Origin: Thiobacillus denitrificans DSM 12475
Lineage (GTDB): Bacteria > Pseudomonadota > Gammaproteobacteria > Burkholderiales > Thiobacillaceae
Direction: 5' to 3'
Assembly: GCF_000376425.1 (NCBI RefSeq)
Contig: NZ_AQWL01000011.1
Location: 27,322-91,321 of the forward strand
Length of the DNA: 64,000 nt
A program made the translations under genes and the position numbers. The notes below the pieces were generated by a model. The model saw only the letters and a list, made by a program, of their open reading frames with translations, ran no database searches and had not been told where the DNA came from. Of the stretch, positions 17,725-28,286 are shown one piece after another; the stretch's first letter is position 1, and every line of letters begins with the position of its first letter.

Positions 17725-18882
17725 ATGACCAAGCCGGGCCTCATGCTGCTGAGTGCCTTATTGCTCACTGCCTGTGGCGGTAAAACGGAACCCGGTGCGG
17801 CTCCCGGTGCCACAGTCCCTGCCGTGACGGTGGTGACGGTGCAGACCGAATCGGTGCCGGTGACAGCCGAACTGCCCGGACGCACGTCGCCTTACCTGGT
17901 GGCCGAATTGCGGCCGCAGGTGAGCGGCATCGTCAAGCAGCGCCTGTTCAAGGAGGGCAGCGATGTCAAGGCGGGCCAGGTGCTGTACCGGATTGATCCG
18001 GCAACGTATCAGGCAGCCTACGACAGCGCCCGTGCCAATCTGGCCCGGGCCGAGGCGAATCTGGAGGTGGCGCGTCTGAAAGCCGGCCGCTACGCCGAAC
18101 TGGTGAAGATCGAGGCCGTGAGCGCCCAGGCCAACGACGACGCGCAGGCCGCACAGAAACAGGCGCAAGCCGAAGTCGGCGCGGCGAAAGCAGCGCTCGA
18201 CAAGGCGCGCGTCGATCTCGATTTCACCCGCGTTACGTCGCCCATCGCGGGCCGCATCGGGCGCTCGACGGTGACCGCGGGCGCGCTGGTCACCGCGAAC
18301 CAGGCTGCGGCACTCGCCACCGTACAGCAACTCGATCCCATCTATGTCGATCTGACACAGTCCAGCACCGAACTGCTGGGACTGAAACGCAACCTCGATT
18401 CCGGCAAGCTGCAGCGCGCAGCGAGCAACACGGTGCCGGTAAAACTTGTGCTTGAAGACGGCAGCCTCTACGGCGCCGAAGGCAAGCTGGCATTCTCGGA
18501 AGTGACGGTCGACCAGGCCACCGGCAGCGTGACGCTGCGCGCGGTGTTCCCCAATCCCAAGGGCGAGCTGTTGCCCGGCATGTACGTGCGCGCGCGGCTG
18601 ACACAGGGCGTGAACCGCGATGCGGTGCTGGTGCCGCACGCGGCAGTCAGCCGCACGCCGCGCGGCGAGGCGCAGGTGATGGTGGTGAACGGCGAGGCCA
18701 AGGTCGAGGCGCGCAGCGTCAAGGCGGAGCAGTCGGTCGGCGACAAATGGGTGGTGACCGGGGGCCTGGCCGCCGGCGACCGCGTCATCGTCGAAGGCTT
18801 GCAGAAGGTGAAACCGGGCGCACCGGTGCAGGCACAGGAAGCCGCCGCTGCAGCGGCGCCCGCAGCGCCCGCGGCGAAGTGA
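17725..18882 (+). CDS. RND efflux periplasmic adaptor (AcrA/MexA type)
   Basis: A 385-residue lipoprotein (lipobox LTAC) that bridges the RND pump and the outer-membrane channel. It has the membrane-fusion pattern: biotinyl-lipoyl half (VSGIVKQRLFKEGSDVKAGQVLYRIDP), an alpha-hairpin coiled coil (about 95-165), the second lipoyl half (VTSPIAGRIGRSTVTAGALV), a beta-barrel (DPIYVDLTQSS) and an MP domain. The ATG at 17725 is chosen because AAGGA precedes it and the lipoprotein signal starts there. A longer frame to 17533 adds 64 Pro-rich residues with no signal character. The C-terminus ends in an Ala-rich tail. Confidence 0.92.
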   Translation: MTKPGLMLLSALLLTACGGKTEPGAAPGATVPAVTVVTVQTESVPVTAELPGRTSPYLVAELRPQVSGIVKQRLFKEGSDVKAGQVLYRIDPATYQAAYDSARANLARAEANLEVARLKAGRYAELVKIEAVSAQANDDAQAAQKQAQAEVGAAKAALDKARVDLDFTRVTSPIAGRIGRSTVTAGALVTANQAAALATVQQLDPIYVDLTQSSTELLGLKRNLDSGKLQRAASNTVPVKLVLEDGSLYGAEGKLAFSEVTVDQATGSVTLRAVFPNPKGELLPGMYVRARLTQGVNRDAVLVPHAAVSRTPRGEAQVMVVNGEAKVEARSVKAEQSVGDKWVVTGGLAAGDRVIVEGLQKVKPGAPVQAQEAAAAAAPAAPAAK

Positions 18883-18893
18883 GGTAACGGACC

Positions 18894-21800
18894 ATGGCCC
18901 GCTTTTTCATCGACCGGCCCATCTTCGCGTGGGTCATCGCCATCGTCATCATGCTCGCCGGCGGGCTGTCCATCCTGACGCTGCCGGTATCGCAGTACCC
19001 GGCCATCGCGCCACCCACCGTCGCCATCAACGCCTTCTATCCCGGCGCCTCGGCGAAGACGGTGGAAGACTCCGTTACCCAGATCATCGAGCAGAAGATG
19101 ACCGGCCTCGACAACCTGCTCTACATGAGCTCGTCGTCCGACTCCTATGGCCGCGCCACGACCACGCTGACCTTCGACGCCGGCACCGACCCCGACATCG
19201 CCCAGGTGCAGGTGCAGAACAAGCTGCAGATCGGTTTGCCGCTGCTGCCGCTGGCGGTGCAGCAGCAGGGTGTGCAGGTGGCGAAATCGACGCGCAACTT
19301 CCTTATGGTGCTCGGTTTCGTCGCCAAGGATGGCAGCCTGAGCCGGGAAGATCTCGCCGACTTCCTCACCGCCACGGTGCAGGATCCGCTGTCGCGGGTG
19401 ACCGGCGTCGGCGAGGTGCAGGTGTTCGGCGCCCAGTACGCCATGCGCATCTGGCTCGACCCGGCCAAATTGACCAATTTCAAGCTTACACCCGGCGACG
19501 TGGAAGCCGCGCTGCGGGCGCAGAATGCTCAGGTCTCGGCCGGCCAGCTCGGCGGCACGCCGGCGGTCAAGGGCCAGGGCTTCACGGCCTCGGTCACGGC
19601 GCAGAGCCGGCTGCAGACGGCGGAGCAGTTCGAGCAGATCCTGCTGCGCAGTTCGGCGCAGGGGGGCGAGGTGCGTCTCAAGGACGTCGCCCGCGTCCAG
19701 ATCGGCGCCGAGAACTACGGCATCGTCGGCCGCTTCAACGGCCAGCCCGCCTCCGGCATCGGCATCAAGCTCGCCGCCGGCGCCAACGCACTCGAAACGG
19801 CGGATGCAGTGCGCGCCAAGGTCGAGCAGATGAAGCCCTACTTCCCCGCCGGCATCGAGGTCGTGGTGCCCTACGACACCACGCCCTTCGTCAAACTCTC
19901 CATCATGGGCGTAGTGCAGACGCTGGCCGAAGCGATTCTGCTGGTATTCCTGGTGATGTATCTGTTCCTGCAGAATTTCCGCGCCACCATCATTCCGACC
20001 ATCGCGGTGCCGGTGGTGCTGCTCGGCACCTTCGGCGTGATGGCGGCGTTCGGCTTCTCGATCAACACCCTGACCATGTTCGGCCTGGTGCTGGCCATCG
20101 GCCTGCTGGTCGACGACGCTATCGTGGTGGTCGAGAACGTCGAGCGCGTGATGAGCGAGGAAGGCCTGTCGCCGAAGGAGGCGACCAAGAAGTCGATGCG
20201 CCAGATCACCGGCGCGCTGGTCGGCATCGGGCTGGTGCTGTCGGCCGTGTTCATTCCGATGGCCTTCTTCGGCGGCTCGACCGGCGTCATCTACCGCCAG
20301 TTTTCGATCACCATCGCGGCAGCGATGGGGCTATCGGTCCTGGTGGCGATCGTGTTCACGCCGGCGCTGTGCGCAACGATGCTGAAGCCGATCGAAAAGG
20401 GCCATGAACACGGCGAGGGGGGCTGGTTCTCCGGCTTCTTCCACTGGTTCAACGGCATGTTCACCCGCAACACCGAGCGCTACGAATCGGCGGTCGGCAA
20501 GATCCTGCAGCGCAGCGTCCGTTTCCTGGCGATCTATGCCGCGATCATCGGCGTGCTGGCGCTGCTGTTCCTGCGCATGCCGACCTCCTTCCTGCCGGAG
20601 GAGGACCAGGGCGTGATGTTCACCCAGATCATGCTGCCGGCCGGTGCGACCCAGGAACGCACCGTCGAGGTGTTGAAGAAAGTCGAGCATCATTTCCTCG
20701 TCAACGAGAAAGACAACGTGAGGTCGATCTTCACCGCTGCCGGCTTCAGCTTCGGCGGCAGCGGCCAGAACATGGGCCTCGGCTTCGTCGGCATGAAAGA
20801 CTGGGACGAACGCCAAGAACCGGGGCAGGACGTGAAGTCGGTCGCCGGCCGCGCGATGGCTGCGTTCTCGCAAATCCGCGAGGCAATGGTGTTCGCCTTC
20901 GTGCCACCGGCGGTGATCGAACTCGGCACCGCGAGCGGCTTCAACGTGCAGCTACAGGATCGCGCCGGCCTCGGCCACGACGCGCTGATCGCGGCGCGCA
21001 ACCAGTTCCTCGGCATGGCCGCGCAGGACACGCGCCTGGTGGGCGTGCGTCCGAACGGCCAGGACGATGTCGCCGAGTACCAGCTCGACATCGACCATGC
21101 GAAAGCCGGAGCGCTCGGCGTCTCGGTCGCCGACATCAACGACACCCTCGCCACCGCCTGGGGCGGCACTTACGTCAACGACTTCATCGACCGCGGCCGC
21201 ATCAAGAAGGTGTATCTACAGGCCGACGCCGAGGCGCGCATGAAGCCGGAGGATCTGGCCAAATGGTACGTGCGCAACAAGCAGGGCGACATGGTGCCGC
21301 TGTCGGCGTTCACGACCGCGCACTGGGCCTACGGCTCGCCGCGGCTGGAGCGCTACAACGGCCAGCCGTCGGTCGAGTTGCAAGGCCAGGCCGCGCCCGG
21401 CCTGTCGTCGGGCGAGGCGATGGCGGTCGTCGAGGAACTCATCGCCAAGCTGCCGCCCGGCATCGGCTACGAATGGACCGGCACCTCGTTCGAGGAGCGG
21501 CGCAGCGGCTCGCAGGCACCGGCGCTATATGCGCTGTCGCTGCTGGTGGTGTTCCTGTGCCTGGCGGCACTCTATGAAAGCTGGTCGGTGCCGTTCGCCG
21601 TGATGCTGGTGGTGCCGCTCGGCGTGCTCGGCGCGCTGCTCGCTGCGACCGGGCGCGGCCTGTCGAACGACGTCTATTTCCAGGTCGGCCTGCTGGCTAC
21701 CATCGGCCTGTCGTCGAAAAACGCCATCCTGATCGTGGAATTCGCCAAGGCGCAGATGGAACAGGAAGGCAAGGATCTGATCACGGCAACACTGGAGGCG

Positions 21801-22058
21801 GTACGCATGCGGCTGCGCCCGATCCTGATGACCTCGCTCGCTTTCGGTCTCGGCGTGCTGCCTCTGGCGATCGCCACCGGCGCCGGCTCGGGCAGCCAGA
21901 ACGCGATCGGTACCGGGGTGCTCGGCGGCACCATCGCCGGCACCCTGCTCGGTCTCTTCTTCATCCCGCTGTTCTACGTGGTGATCAAGCGGATATTCAA
22001 GGGCAAGCCGCAGGCGGCAGACGCCGCCCCTGCTGCCGCCGCGCAGGAGGCCGAATGA
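18894..22058 (+). CDS. RND multidrug efflux pump, HAE1 family (AcrB/MexB type)
   Basis: A 1054-residue proton-driven exporter. The start [24 protein letters not shown] is typical of HAE1 pumps. The transmembrane proton-relay motif [21 protein letters not shown] (two adjacent Asp in TM4) and a second-half [13 protein letters not shown] with the conserved lysine are present. Two large periplasmic loops and twelve membrane segments fit full length. The specificity cannot be read off, but HAE1 members export hydrophobic drugs, detergents and dyes. The gene lies 11 bases after the adaptor and overlaps the channel gene by 4 bases. Confidence 0.95.
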   Translation: MARFFIDRPIFAWVIAIVIMLAGGLSILTLPVSQYPAIAPPTVAINAFYPGASAKTVEDSVTQIIEQKMTGLDNLLYMSSSSDSYGRATTTLTFDAGTDPDIAQVQVQNKLQIGLPLLPLAVQQQGVQVAKSTRNFLMVLGFVAKDGSLSREDLADFLTATVQDPLSRVTGVGEVQVFGAQYAMRIWLDPAKLTNFKLTPGDVEAALRAQNAQVSAGQLGGTPAVKGQGFTASVTAQSRLQTAEQFEQILLRSSAQGGEVRLKDVARVQIGAENYGIVGRFNGQPASGIGIKLAAGANALETADAVRAKVEQMKPYFPAGIEVVVPYDTTPFVKLSIMGVVQTLAEAILLVFLVMYLFLQNFRATIIPTIAVPVVLLGTFGVMAAFGFSINTLTMFGLVLAIGLLVDDAIVVVENVERVMSEEGLSPKEATKKSMRQITGALVGIGLVLSAVFIPMAFFGGSTGVIYRQFSITIAAAMGLSVLVAIVFTPALCATMLKPIEKGHEHGEGGWFSGFFHWFNGMFTRNTERYESAVGKILQRSVRFLAIYAAIIGVLALLFLRMPTSFLPEEDQGVMFTQIMLPAGATQERTVEVLKKVEHHFLVNEKDNVRSIFTAAGFSFGGSGQNMGLGFVGMKDWDERQEPGQDVKSVAGRAMAAFSQIREAMVFAFVPPAVIELGTASGFNVQLQDRAGLGHDALIAARNQFLGMAAQDTRLVGVRPNGQDDVAEYQLDIDHAKAGALGVSVADINDTLATAWGGTYVNDFIDRGRIKKVYLQADAEARMKPEDLAKWYVRNKQGDMVPLSAFTTAHWAYGSPRLERYNGQPSVELQGQAAPGLSSGEAMAVVEELIAKLPPGIGYEWTGTSFEERRSGSQAPALYALSLLVVFLCLAALYESWSVPFAVMLVVPLGVLGALLAATGRGLSNDVYFQVGLLATIGLSSKNAILIVEFAKAQMEQEGKDLITATLEAVRMRLRPILMTSLAFGLGVLPLAIATGAGSGSQNAIGTGVLGGTIAGTLLGLFFIPLFYVVIKRIFKGKPQAADAAPAAAAQEAE

Positions 22059-23458
22059 TGTTCCCGTTACGCACTCTGACCGTCGCTCTCGTCGCCACCC
22101 TGGCGAGCGCCTGCAGCCTGATCCCGGATTACCAGCGCCCAGCGGCGCCAGTACCGGCAAGCTTCCCCGGCGCAACGCAGGCTGCTGCGGCAACACCGGC
22201 GGCCGACACCATCGCCTGGCGCGATTACTTCGCCGATACCCGACTGCGTGAGGTGATCGCGCTGGCGCTGACCAACAACCGCGATCTGCGGGTCGCCGCG
22301 CTCAATATCGAGAAGGCGCGCGCACAATACCGCATCCAGCGCGCCGACCTGTTCCCTGCGATCGGCGCCAACGGCAGCCAGACCGCACAGCGCCTACCGG
22401 GCGATCTGACGTCTAGTGGCGAGGCCGACGTCACCCGCCAGTACAGTGCCACGATAGGCTTTGCTGCCTACGAACTGGATTTCTTCGGCCGCATCCGCAG
22501 CCTCAACGCGCAGGCGCTGGAACTTTACCTCGGCACCGAGGAAGCGCGCCGCAGCGCGCAGATCAGTCTAGTGGCGGAAGTCGCCAACGCCTGGCTGATC
22601 CTCGCTGCCGACCGCGAGCGCCAGGCGCTGGCGCGCAGCACCTATGAAACGCGGCAGAAATCCTACGATCTGATCCGCCGCAGTTTCGAAGCCGGCGCGG
22701 TCTCGGCGCTCGACCTGCACCAGTCGCAGACGCTGCTGGAAAGCGCCCGTGCCGACGTTGCGCGTTACCGCACCTTCGTCGCGCAGGACGAGAACGCGCT
22801 CACACTCGTCGCTGGCGCCCCGGTGCCCGCCGAGCTGCTGCCCGGCACGCTCACCGGCAGCGTCAGCGCGGTGGCTGAATTGCCGGCCGGCATCCCTTCC
22901 GACGTGCTCGCCCGACGCCCCGATATCCTGCAGGCCGAACGTGCGTTGCGCGCAGCCAATGCCAGCATCGGTGCCGCACGCGCGGCCTTCTTCCCGAGCA
23001 TCAGCCTGACCGCTGCCGCCGGTACCGCCAGCAGTACGCTCGGCGGCTTGTTTGACGGCGGATCCGGCACCTGGAGCTTCATGCCGCAGATCCGCATCCC
23101 GATTTTCGAGGCCGGCCGCTTGCAGGCGAGCCTCGACGTGACCGAGGTGCAACGCGACATCAACGTGGCGCAGTACGAGAAAGCCATCCAGAGCGCGTTC
23201 CGCGAAGTGGCCGACGCGCTGGCGGAACGCACCACGCTTGCCGAGCGGGTCGACGCGCGGCGGCGCCTGGTCGAGGCCACCCGGGCGAGTTTCCGCCTGT
23301 CGGAGGCACGTTACCGGGGCGGGGTGGACAGCTACCTCGGCCTGCTCGACGCCCAGCGCACGCTCTATCTCGCCGAGCAGGAACTGATCGCCGTGCGGTT
23401 GCTCGATGCCTCCAATCGCGTGACACTGTACAAGGCGCTGGGCGGCGGCTGGCGGTGA
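22055..23458 (+). CDS. RND outer-membrane efflux channel (NodT/OprM family)
   Basis: A 467-residue outer-membrane lipoprotein (signal with lipobox-like LASAC, Cys20) in two homologous halves as in TolC/OprM channels. Characteristic stretches are [38 protein letters not shown] and [40 protein letters not shown] in shorter motif form. It completes the tripartite pump. ATGATG at the start overlaps the TGA of the RND gene. Confidence 0.93.
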   Translation: MMFPLRTLTVALVATLASACSLIPDYQRPAAPVPASFPGATQAAAATPAADTIAWRDYFADTRLREVIALALTNNRDLRVAALNIEKARAQYRIQRADLFPAIGANGSQTAQRLPGDLTSSGEADVTRQYSATIGFAAYELDFFGRIRSLNAQALELYLGTEEARRSAQISLVAEVANAWLILAADRERQALARSTYETRQKSYDLIRRSFEAGAVSALDLHQSQTLLESARADVARYRTFVAQDENALTLVAGAPVPAELLPGTLTGSVSAVAELPAGIPSDVLARRPDILQAERALRAANASIGAARAAFFPSISLTAAAGTASSTLGGLFDGGSGTWSFMPQIRIPIFEAGRLQASLDVTEVQRDINVAQYEKAIQSAFREVADALAERTTLAERVDARRRLVEATRASFRLSEARYRGGVDSYLGLLDAQRTLYLAEQELIAVRLLDASNRVTLYKALGGGWR

Positions 23459-23576
23459 GCGCCACGCTCCGCTAGTATCGTTTTGAGCGCCGGTGGTTCC
23501 TGCCGGCGCGATCCGTGCGTGCTCACCGCCATGAATGCAACCGCAGCATCCCGTCCTGTGCCGAATGGAGCTCGAC

Positions 23577-24389
23577 ATGAAACGACTGCCTACCTGCTTT
23601 CTGTCCCACGGCGGCGGCCCATGGCCGTATCTCACCGGTGAGTTCCGCGCGCACTATCGCCTGCTCGAAGCGTCGCTGCAGGCGTTTGCGCGGGAACTCG
23701 GCGCCAAGCCCCGCGCGGTTCTGATGGTGTCTGGCCACTGGGAGGCGAATGAATTCACTGTGATGGCGAGCCCGCGCCCGCCCATGGTCTACGACTACTA
23801 CGGTTTTCCGGAGCACACCTACCATGTCCGCTACGATGCGCCCGGCTCGCCCGAACTGGCTGGCAGCGTGAAGAATCTGCTCGAAGCGGCAGGGCTCGGA
23901 GCCCGGCTCGATGCAAACCGCGGCTTCGATCACGGCTGTTTCACCCCGATGGCCGTGATGTATCCGGAAGCCGACGTCCCCATCGTGCAACTATCGCTGA
24001 AGACCGGCTACGACCCGCAAACCCATCTTGCTGCGGGCCGGGCGCTCGCGCCCCTGCGCGACGAAGGCATATTGATCGTCGGCAGCGGTTTGAGCTATCA
24101 CAATCTGCGGGAGTTCGGCGAGCAGGCCAAGACGGCATCGGAGGCATTCGATGAATGGCTGCAGGAGACCCTCGTGCGCACGCCGCCGGGACAGCGTTCG
24201 CAACGCCTGCTGCAATGGGAACACGCGCCATCGGCCCGGCGCGCCCATCCGCAGGCAGACCACCTGATCCCGCTGATGGTGGCAGTCGGCGCAGCCGAAG
24301 ACGAAGCGGCCGCCTGCATTTACCACGAGCAGGGCTTCTTCGGTGGCGTGACGGCATCGAGCTTCCGCTTCGGCCAGACGGCGGAATGA
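23577..24389 (+). CDS. LigB-superfamily extradiol dioxygenase (DOPA 4,5-dioxygenase-like)
   Basis: A 270-residue class III extradiol dioxygenase family member. Metal-ligand histidines are seen in FLSHGGGPW, VSGHWEA and FDHGCFTPM; a further GSGLSYHNLR motif marks the DODA/YgiD branch. Family members cleave catechol-type rings with Fe(II) or bind Zn; the substrate here is unknown. ATG 23577 is chosen over the upstream in-frame ATGs because TGGAG precedes it and the conserved region starts at once. It stands alone after the efflux operon; a common theme of aromatic compound handling is possible but unproven. Confidence 0.82.
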   Translation: MKRLPTCFLSHGGGPWPYLTGEFRAHYRLLEASLQAFARELGAKPRAVLMVSGHWEANEFTVMASPRPPMVYDYYGFPEHTYHVRYDAPGSPELAGSVKNLLEAAGLGARLDANRGFDHGCFTPMAVMYPEADVPIVQLSLKTGYDPQTHLAAGRALAPLRDEGILIVGSGLSYHNLREFGEQAKTASEAFDEWLQETLVRTPPGQRSQRLLQWEHAPSARRAHPQADHLIPLMVAVGAAEDEAAACIYHEQGFFGGVTASSFRFGQTAE

Positions 24390-24505
24390 CGGCGCGTTAG
24401 CCGATACCCGCTACTGCTCGAAGATAAACGCGCAATAAAGCACCTCCGGCCCGGCCCGGCCCGGCCGGAAATCCTGGGCGATCGCTCCCGCCTCGTCCTG
24501 TCGCC

Positions 24506-24991
24506 TCAATGCATCGTGCCCGCGGCCGCGTCGAGCGGGCGGCCATTACGGATTTCCTCCGGCGTGGCATCGCGGATGTCCATCACATTCACCAGGCAGG
24601 TCACGCTCTGCCCGGCCAGCGAGGGATTGCCATCCAGCCTGAGTTTGCCATCCTCGATCGACGTGACGTAAAAAACCTTGGTCTCGCCCGACCCGTTTTC
24701 AAACATGACTTCGGCCCCAACCCGGCGGAATTGCGGCGGCACATTGTCAAGTTCCTCGACGAAAACCAGGCTCTCGTCGCGCAACCCGTACCCCTCCTCG
24801 GGCGCCAGCGTGATCTCGACCCGGTCGCCCACCTTGCGGCCCGTTACCGCCGATTCGATCGCCGGCAAAATACCGCTGTTGGCACCGTGCACAAAGCCGA
24901 CCGGAATGTCGTGCTGCTCGACGACCATGCCGCGCGCATCGAGTATTGAATAGGTGATATATACGAGTTTGTTGTGTGTCACGGTAACCAT
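24506..24991 (-). CDS. SlyD-like FKBP peptidyl-prolyl isomerase
   Basis: A 161-residue cytosolic protein. It has the SlyD arrangement of an FKBP half (VYITYSILDARG, then HGANSGILPAIESAVTG) with an inserted IF domain (VGDRVEITLAPEEGYGLRDESLVFVEELDNVPPQFRRVGAEVMFEN) split here only for description. There is no His/Cys-rich C-terminal tail, so nickel delivery as in E. coli SlyD is unlikely. The start is ATG 24991; the longer upstream frame lacks family similarity and overlaps the pgi start region on the other strand. Confidence 0.87.
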   Translation of the reverse strand: MVTVTHNKLVYITYSILDARGMVVEQHDIPVGFVHGANSGILPAIESAVTGRKVGDRVEITLAPEEGYGLRDESLVFVEELDNVPPQFRRVGAEVMFENGSGETKVFYVTSIEDGKLRLDGNPSLAGQSVTCLVNVMDIRDATPEEIRNGRPLDAAAGTMH

Positions 24992-25100
24992 GCTGTCCCA
25001 TCCCGAACCGTCAAAGAAAGCGCTGCGCCCTGGCCTCGCTGGCGTCTGTGCTGCCTGCTGCTTATGATACCTTCGAAGCCTGCCCCACACACCGCCAGCC

Positions 25101-26753
25101 ATGAAACCACTCAAACACCTGCCCGCCTGGAAAACGCTGGAACAGCACTTCAAGGACATGCGCGCATTCGACATGCGCAACGCATTCCGCGAAGACGCCC
25201 ATCGCTTCGAACGCCTGTCGCTACGCTGCGGCAACCTGCTGCTCGACTATTCGAAGAACCGCGTCACGACGGATACGATGCAGCATCTGATGCAACTGGC
25301 GCGCGAGTCCGATCTGGAGGGCATGCGCAATGCCATGTTCAGTGGCGAGCGTATCAACTTCACCGAGCGGCGCGCGGTGCTGCATACCGCCCTGCGTGCG
25401 CCGGTGCGCCCGCCGCTGGTAGTGGAAGGGATGGATGTCGAGCGTGAAGTCGCAGCCGTGCTCAACCGCATGCAGCGCTTCGTCGAATCGGTCCACAACG
25501 GCGGCTGGCGCGGCCATACCGGCAAGCCGATCCGCGACGTGGTGAACATCGGCATCGGCGGCTCCGACCTGGGGCCGGCGATGGTGTGCCACGCGCTCGA
25601 TCATTACGCGGTGGAAAGCGTGCGGGTGCATTTCGTCTCCAACCTCGACCCCGCGCATCTGGCCAGCACGCTCGCGCAGATCGACCCCGAGACCACCCTG
25701 TTCATCGTCGCCTCGAAAACCTTCACCACGCTGGAAACGCTGGCCAACGCCAATTCGGCCAAGGCCTGGCTGCTGGCTGCGCTGCGTACCCCCGCCGCGG
25801 TGGCACGGCATTTCGTGGCGCTGTCGACCAACGTGCAGGCAGTCGAGGCTTTCGGCATCGACCCGGACAACATGTTCATCTTCTGGGACTGGGTGGGGGG
25901 ACGCTATTCGCTGTGGTCGGCAATCGGCTTGTCGATAGCGCTGCAGATCGGCTGGGGCAATTTCCAGGCGCTGCTTGCCGGCGCCCACGCAATGGACATC
26001 CATTTCAGGGAGGCGCCGCTGGAAGCCAACATGCCGGTCATCCTCGGCATGCTCGGCATCTGGTACGCCAACTTCTGGGGCACCGACACCTACGGCATCT
26101 TCCCCTACGACCAGCGCCTGCGTCTGCTGGTGCCGTTCCTGCAGCAGCTCGACATGGAGTCGAATGGCAAGAACGTCAACCGTGCCAACAAGCGGGTCAA
26201 CTACAACACCGGCCCCATCGTGTGGGGCGCCCCCGGCACCAACGGCCAGCACGCGTTCTTCGAGCTGGTGCACCAGGGCACGCGGCTGATTCCGACCGAC
26301 TTTCTGGCAGCCGCGGTCAACCCCACGCCGCTGGCCGACCAGCACGAATGGCTGCTGGCCAACTGCCTGGCGCAGACCGAGGCGCTGCTGAAAGGCAAGT
26401 CGCGCGCGGTGATCGAGGCCGAGCTGATCGCCCAGGGCATGAGCCGCGAGGCCGCGCGCGCGCTGGCGCCGCACAAGGTGTTCCCCGGCAACCGCCCGAG
26501 CAATACGCTCCTCTACCAGAAACTCGACCCGCACACGCTGGGCATGCTGCTCGCGCTCTACGAACACAAGATTTTCGTACAGGGCGTGATCTGGCAGATC
26601 AACAGCTTCGATCAGTGGGGCGTCGAACTCGGCAAGCAGCTGGCGCCGCCGATCCGCGCCGCGCTCAGCTCCGTCAGGGTCATCGGCGAGCACGACGGCT
26701 CCACCCTCGGGTTGATCACCGACATCCGCCGGCGGCGCGGCCTCAGTACCTGA
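25101..26753 (+). CDS. pgi: Glucose-6-phosphate isomerase
   Basis: A 550-residue enzyme of the classic PGI family that interconverts glucose-6-phosphate and fructose-6-phosphate. Diagnostic segments are NIGIGGSDLGP (sugar-phosphate loop), FIVASKTFTTLETLAN, WDWVGGRYSLWSAIGL and the C-terminal SFDQWGVELGKQLA signature with the catalytic lysine. The catalytic glutamate region NMPVILGMLGIWY is intact. Full length. It converges with the DUF4139 gene, their last 11 bases overlapping. Confidence 0.97.
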   Translation: MKPLKHLPAWKTLEQHFKDMRAFDMRNAFREDAHRFERLSLRCGNLLLDYSKNRVTTDTMQHLMQLARESDLEGMRNAMFSGERINFTERRAVLHTALRAPVRPPLVVEGMDVEREVAAVLNRMQRFVESVHNGGWRGHTGKPIRDVVNIGIGGSDLGPAMVCHALDHYAVESVRVHFVSNLDPAHLASTLAQIDPETTLFIVASKTFTTLETLANANSAKAWLLAALRTPAAVARHFVALSTNVQAVEAFGIDPDNMFIFWDWVGGRYSLWSAIGLSIALQIGWGNFQALLAGAHAMDIHFREAPLEANMPVILGMLGIWYANFWGTDTYGIFPYDQRLRLLVPFLQQLDMESNGKNVNRANKRVNYNTGPIVWGAPGTNGQHAFFELVHQGTRLIPTDFLAAAVNPTPLADQHEWLLANCLAQTEALLKGKSRAVIEAELIAQGMSREAARALAPHKVFPGNRPSNTLLYQKLDPHTLGMLLALYEHKIFVQGVIWQINSFDQWGVELGKQLAPPIRAALSSVRVIGEHDGSTLGLITDIRRRRGLST

Positions 26754-28185
26754 CGCGCACGCGGTAGTTGAGCGTCGCCCTGCCCTCGGCCGGCACCCGC
26801 ACCCGCCATTCGGCAGTGCCGGCAGCCACCTTGGTGTGCGGCTGCGATTCGGAGAGCATCGTCCAGTCGCCCGGCATCGGCTCGCGCACTGTAACGGTGA
26901 CCGCTTCCGGCTTGGCATTCTTCAGCACGATCTCGTAGGCCGACTCGAACACGTAGTTGGTGCGGTCGGTGCCGGCGAGCTTCCTGAAGTCGGTCTGTTT
27001 CCTGTCGGCGGTGACGTCGAAGGCGTCGCCCAGCTTGAGGCGTACGATCTCGTTCTTCGGTGTGTGGTCGATGCGATCCTCGCCGACAAACTGCGCGTTG
27101 CCCTGGCTGTCCTTCTTGTAAACCCGGACGATTCCCCGGGGCAGCGGCACGCCCATACCTTCGCCCTTGTTGTCGAATTCGACGAACACGCCCACCTTGA
27201 TTTTCTGTCCCAGTTCGCCGTGCTGGCCCGAGTAGTAATAAGCCGCGCCTTCGAGCAGGAATGTCTTCTGCAGCGGCACCCGGCCGGCCGACATCAGCGC
27301 CACCTGCTTGGTCTGGTTTTCCGCCAGCGTGGTGGGACGTTGCAGCGTATAGAGGTGATATTCGAACAGGGATTCCTGCTGCATCTCGGCAGCGTCGGCC
27401 GTTTTCGCCGCCATCGCCATTGTCGCGCGCGGCACCGGCTGGGCGTCACGCACCCGGTTGAGATCGCCCGCCACCAGTTGCAGCCTGGCGTTGGGATAGG
27501 CTGCGCCGCTCTGGTTGGTCAGCGTCACCCAGCCGTTGAGATCCATCCGGTCGTCAGCGGCATTGAGCTCGGCGACATAATCGGCCCGCCACGACAGCCC
27601 GCCGGTCAGATAGGACAATTCCAGATCCTGTACGCCCGCCGACGGGTTGAGCAGCGAAATGACGAGTGTGGGCTTGTCGCGCAAGGTATCGGGCACACCC
27701 GCAAACGCCAGCCGCCCCGGCACGCCGGTTTCGATACGGTCGGCGAACTTGAGCACGACGCCGCCGTTGGTCGCCAGCACGCTCGCCGTTTCGCGGGTTT
27801 CCGTGCCGCTGGTGGGGTGGGTGCGGATAACGCCAACCTCGCGTCCGACGTATTTTTCGAGCAGCTTTTGCGGCGTCAGCAAATCGAAATCGAAGTTCTG
27901 CTCCAGCAGGCGGAATCCGGCGGGGCTCGACACATTGCGCAGTTGAGCCGTCTCCGGGCGCATCTGCGCCGAGACTTCGCGCCACGCCAGCCGGTTGAAG
28001 TCGCGCCCGAGCCTGACCCGCCGCGCATCCTTAATCAAAGCCAGATTGTCGTTGTAGATGGTGACCGCGACGCCCTGCTGATCGGCTGCCGTACTGCCGA
28101 TCTCATCGCCCGGCGCGCCCCAGCCTGGCTGAGAAGTGGCGAGCAGCCCGGCCATCATCACATGCAGCAGCAGCTTCTTCGTCAT
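26743..28185 (-). CDS. Secreted DUF4139-domain protein
   Basis: A 480-residue exported protein (signal LLLHVMMAGLLATSQPGWGAP). The body matches the DUF4139 family: an N-terminal VTIYNDNLALIKDARRV strand, LTGGLSWRADYVAELN in the middle and a C-terminal YVFESAYEIVLKNAKPEAVTVTVREPMPGDW region. The family's role is not established; members are predicted to be beta-rich periplasmic or surface proteins. AAGGAGG precedes ATG 28185, which decides the start over an in-frame ATG 126 bases upstream. It is divergent from the HDOD gene, with about 100 bases between them. Confidence 0.85.
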   Translation of the reverse strand: MTKKLLLHVMMAGLLATSQPGWGAPGDEIGSTAADQQGVAVTIYNDNLALIKDARRVRLGRDFNRLAWREVSAQMRPETAQLRNVSSPAGFRLLEQNFDFDLLTPQKLLEKYVGREVGVIRTHPTSGTETRETASVLATNGGVVLKFADRIETGVPGRLAFAGVPDTLRDKPTLVISLLNPSAGVQDLELSYLTGGLSWRADYVAELNAADDRMDLNGWVTLTNQSGAAYPNARLQLVAGDLNRVRDAQPVPRATMAMAAKTADAAEMQQESLFEYHLYTLQRPTTLAENQTKQVALMSAGRVPLQKTFLLEGAAYYYSGQHGELGQKIKVGVFVEFDNKGEGMGVPLPRGIVRVYKKDSQGNAQFVGEDRIDHTPKNEIVRLKLGDAFDVTADRKQTDFRKLAGTDRTNYVFESAYEIVLKNAKPEAVTVTVREPMPGDWTMLSESQPHTKVAAGTAEWRVRVPAEGRATLNYRVRVRY

Positions 28186-28286
28186 GTCGCCTCCTTCATG
28201 TCTTGCGGCAACCGGCATGATGCCCGATACACGCGAAAAATGGTTCGCAGCGCTAGAATGACCGGACACACTTTGCACCGACAGCC

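Noticed and set aside
24446-24468. Tandem CGGCC repeats before the FKBP stop
   Set aside because: Only four short units, GC-rich slippage; no sign of function.
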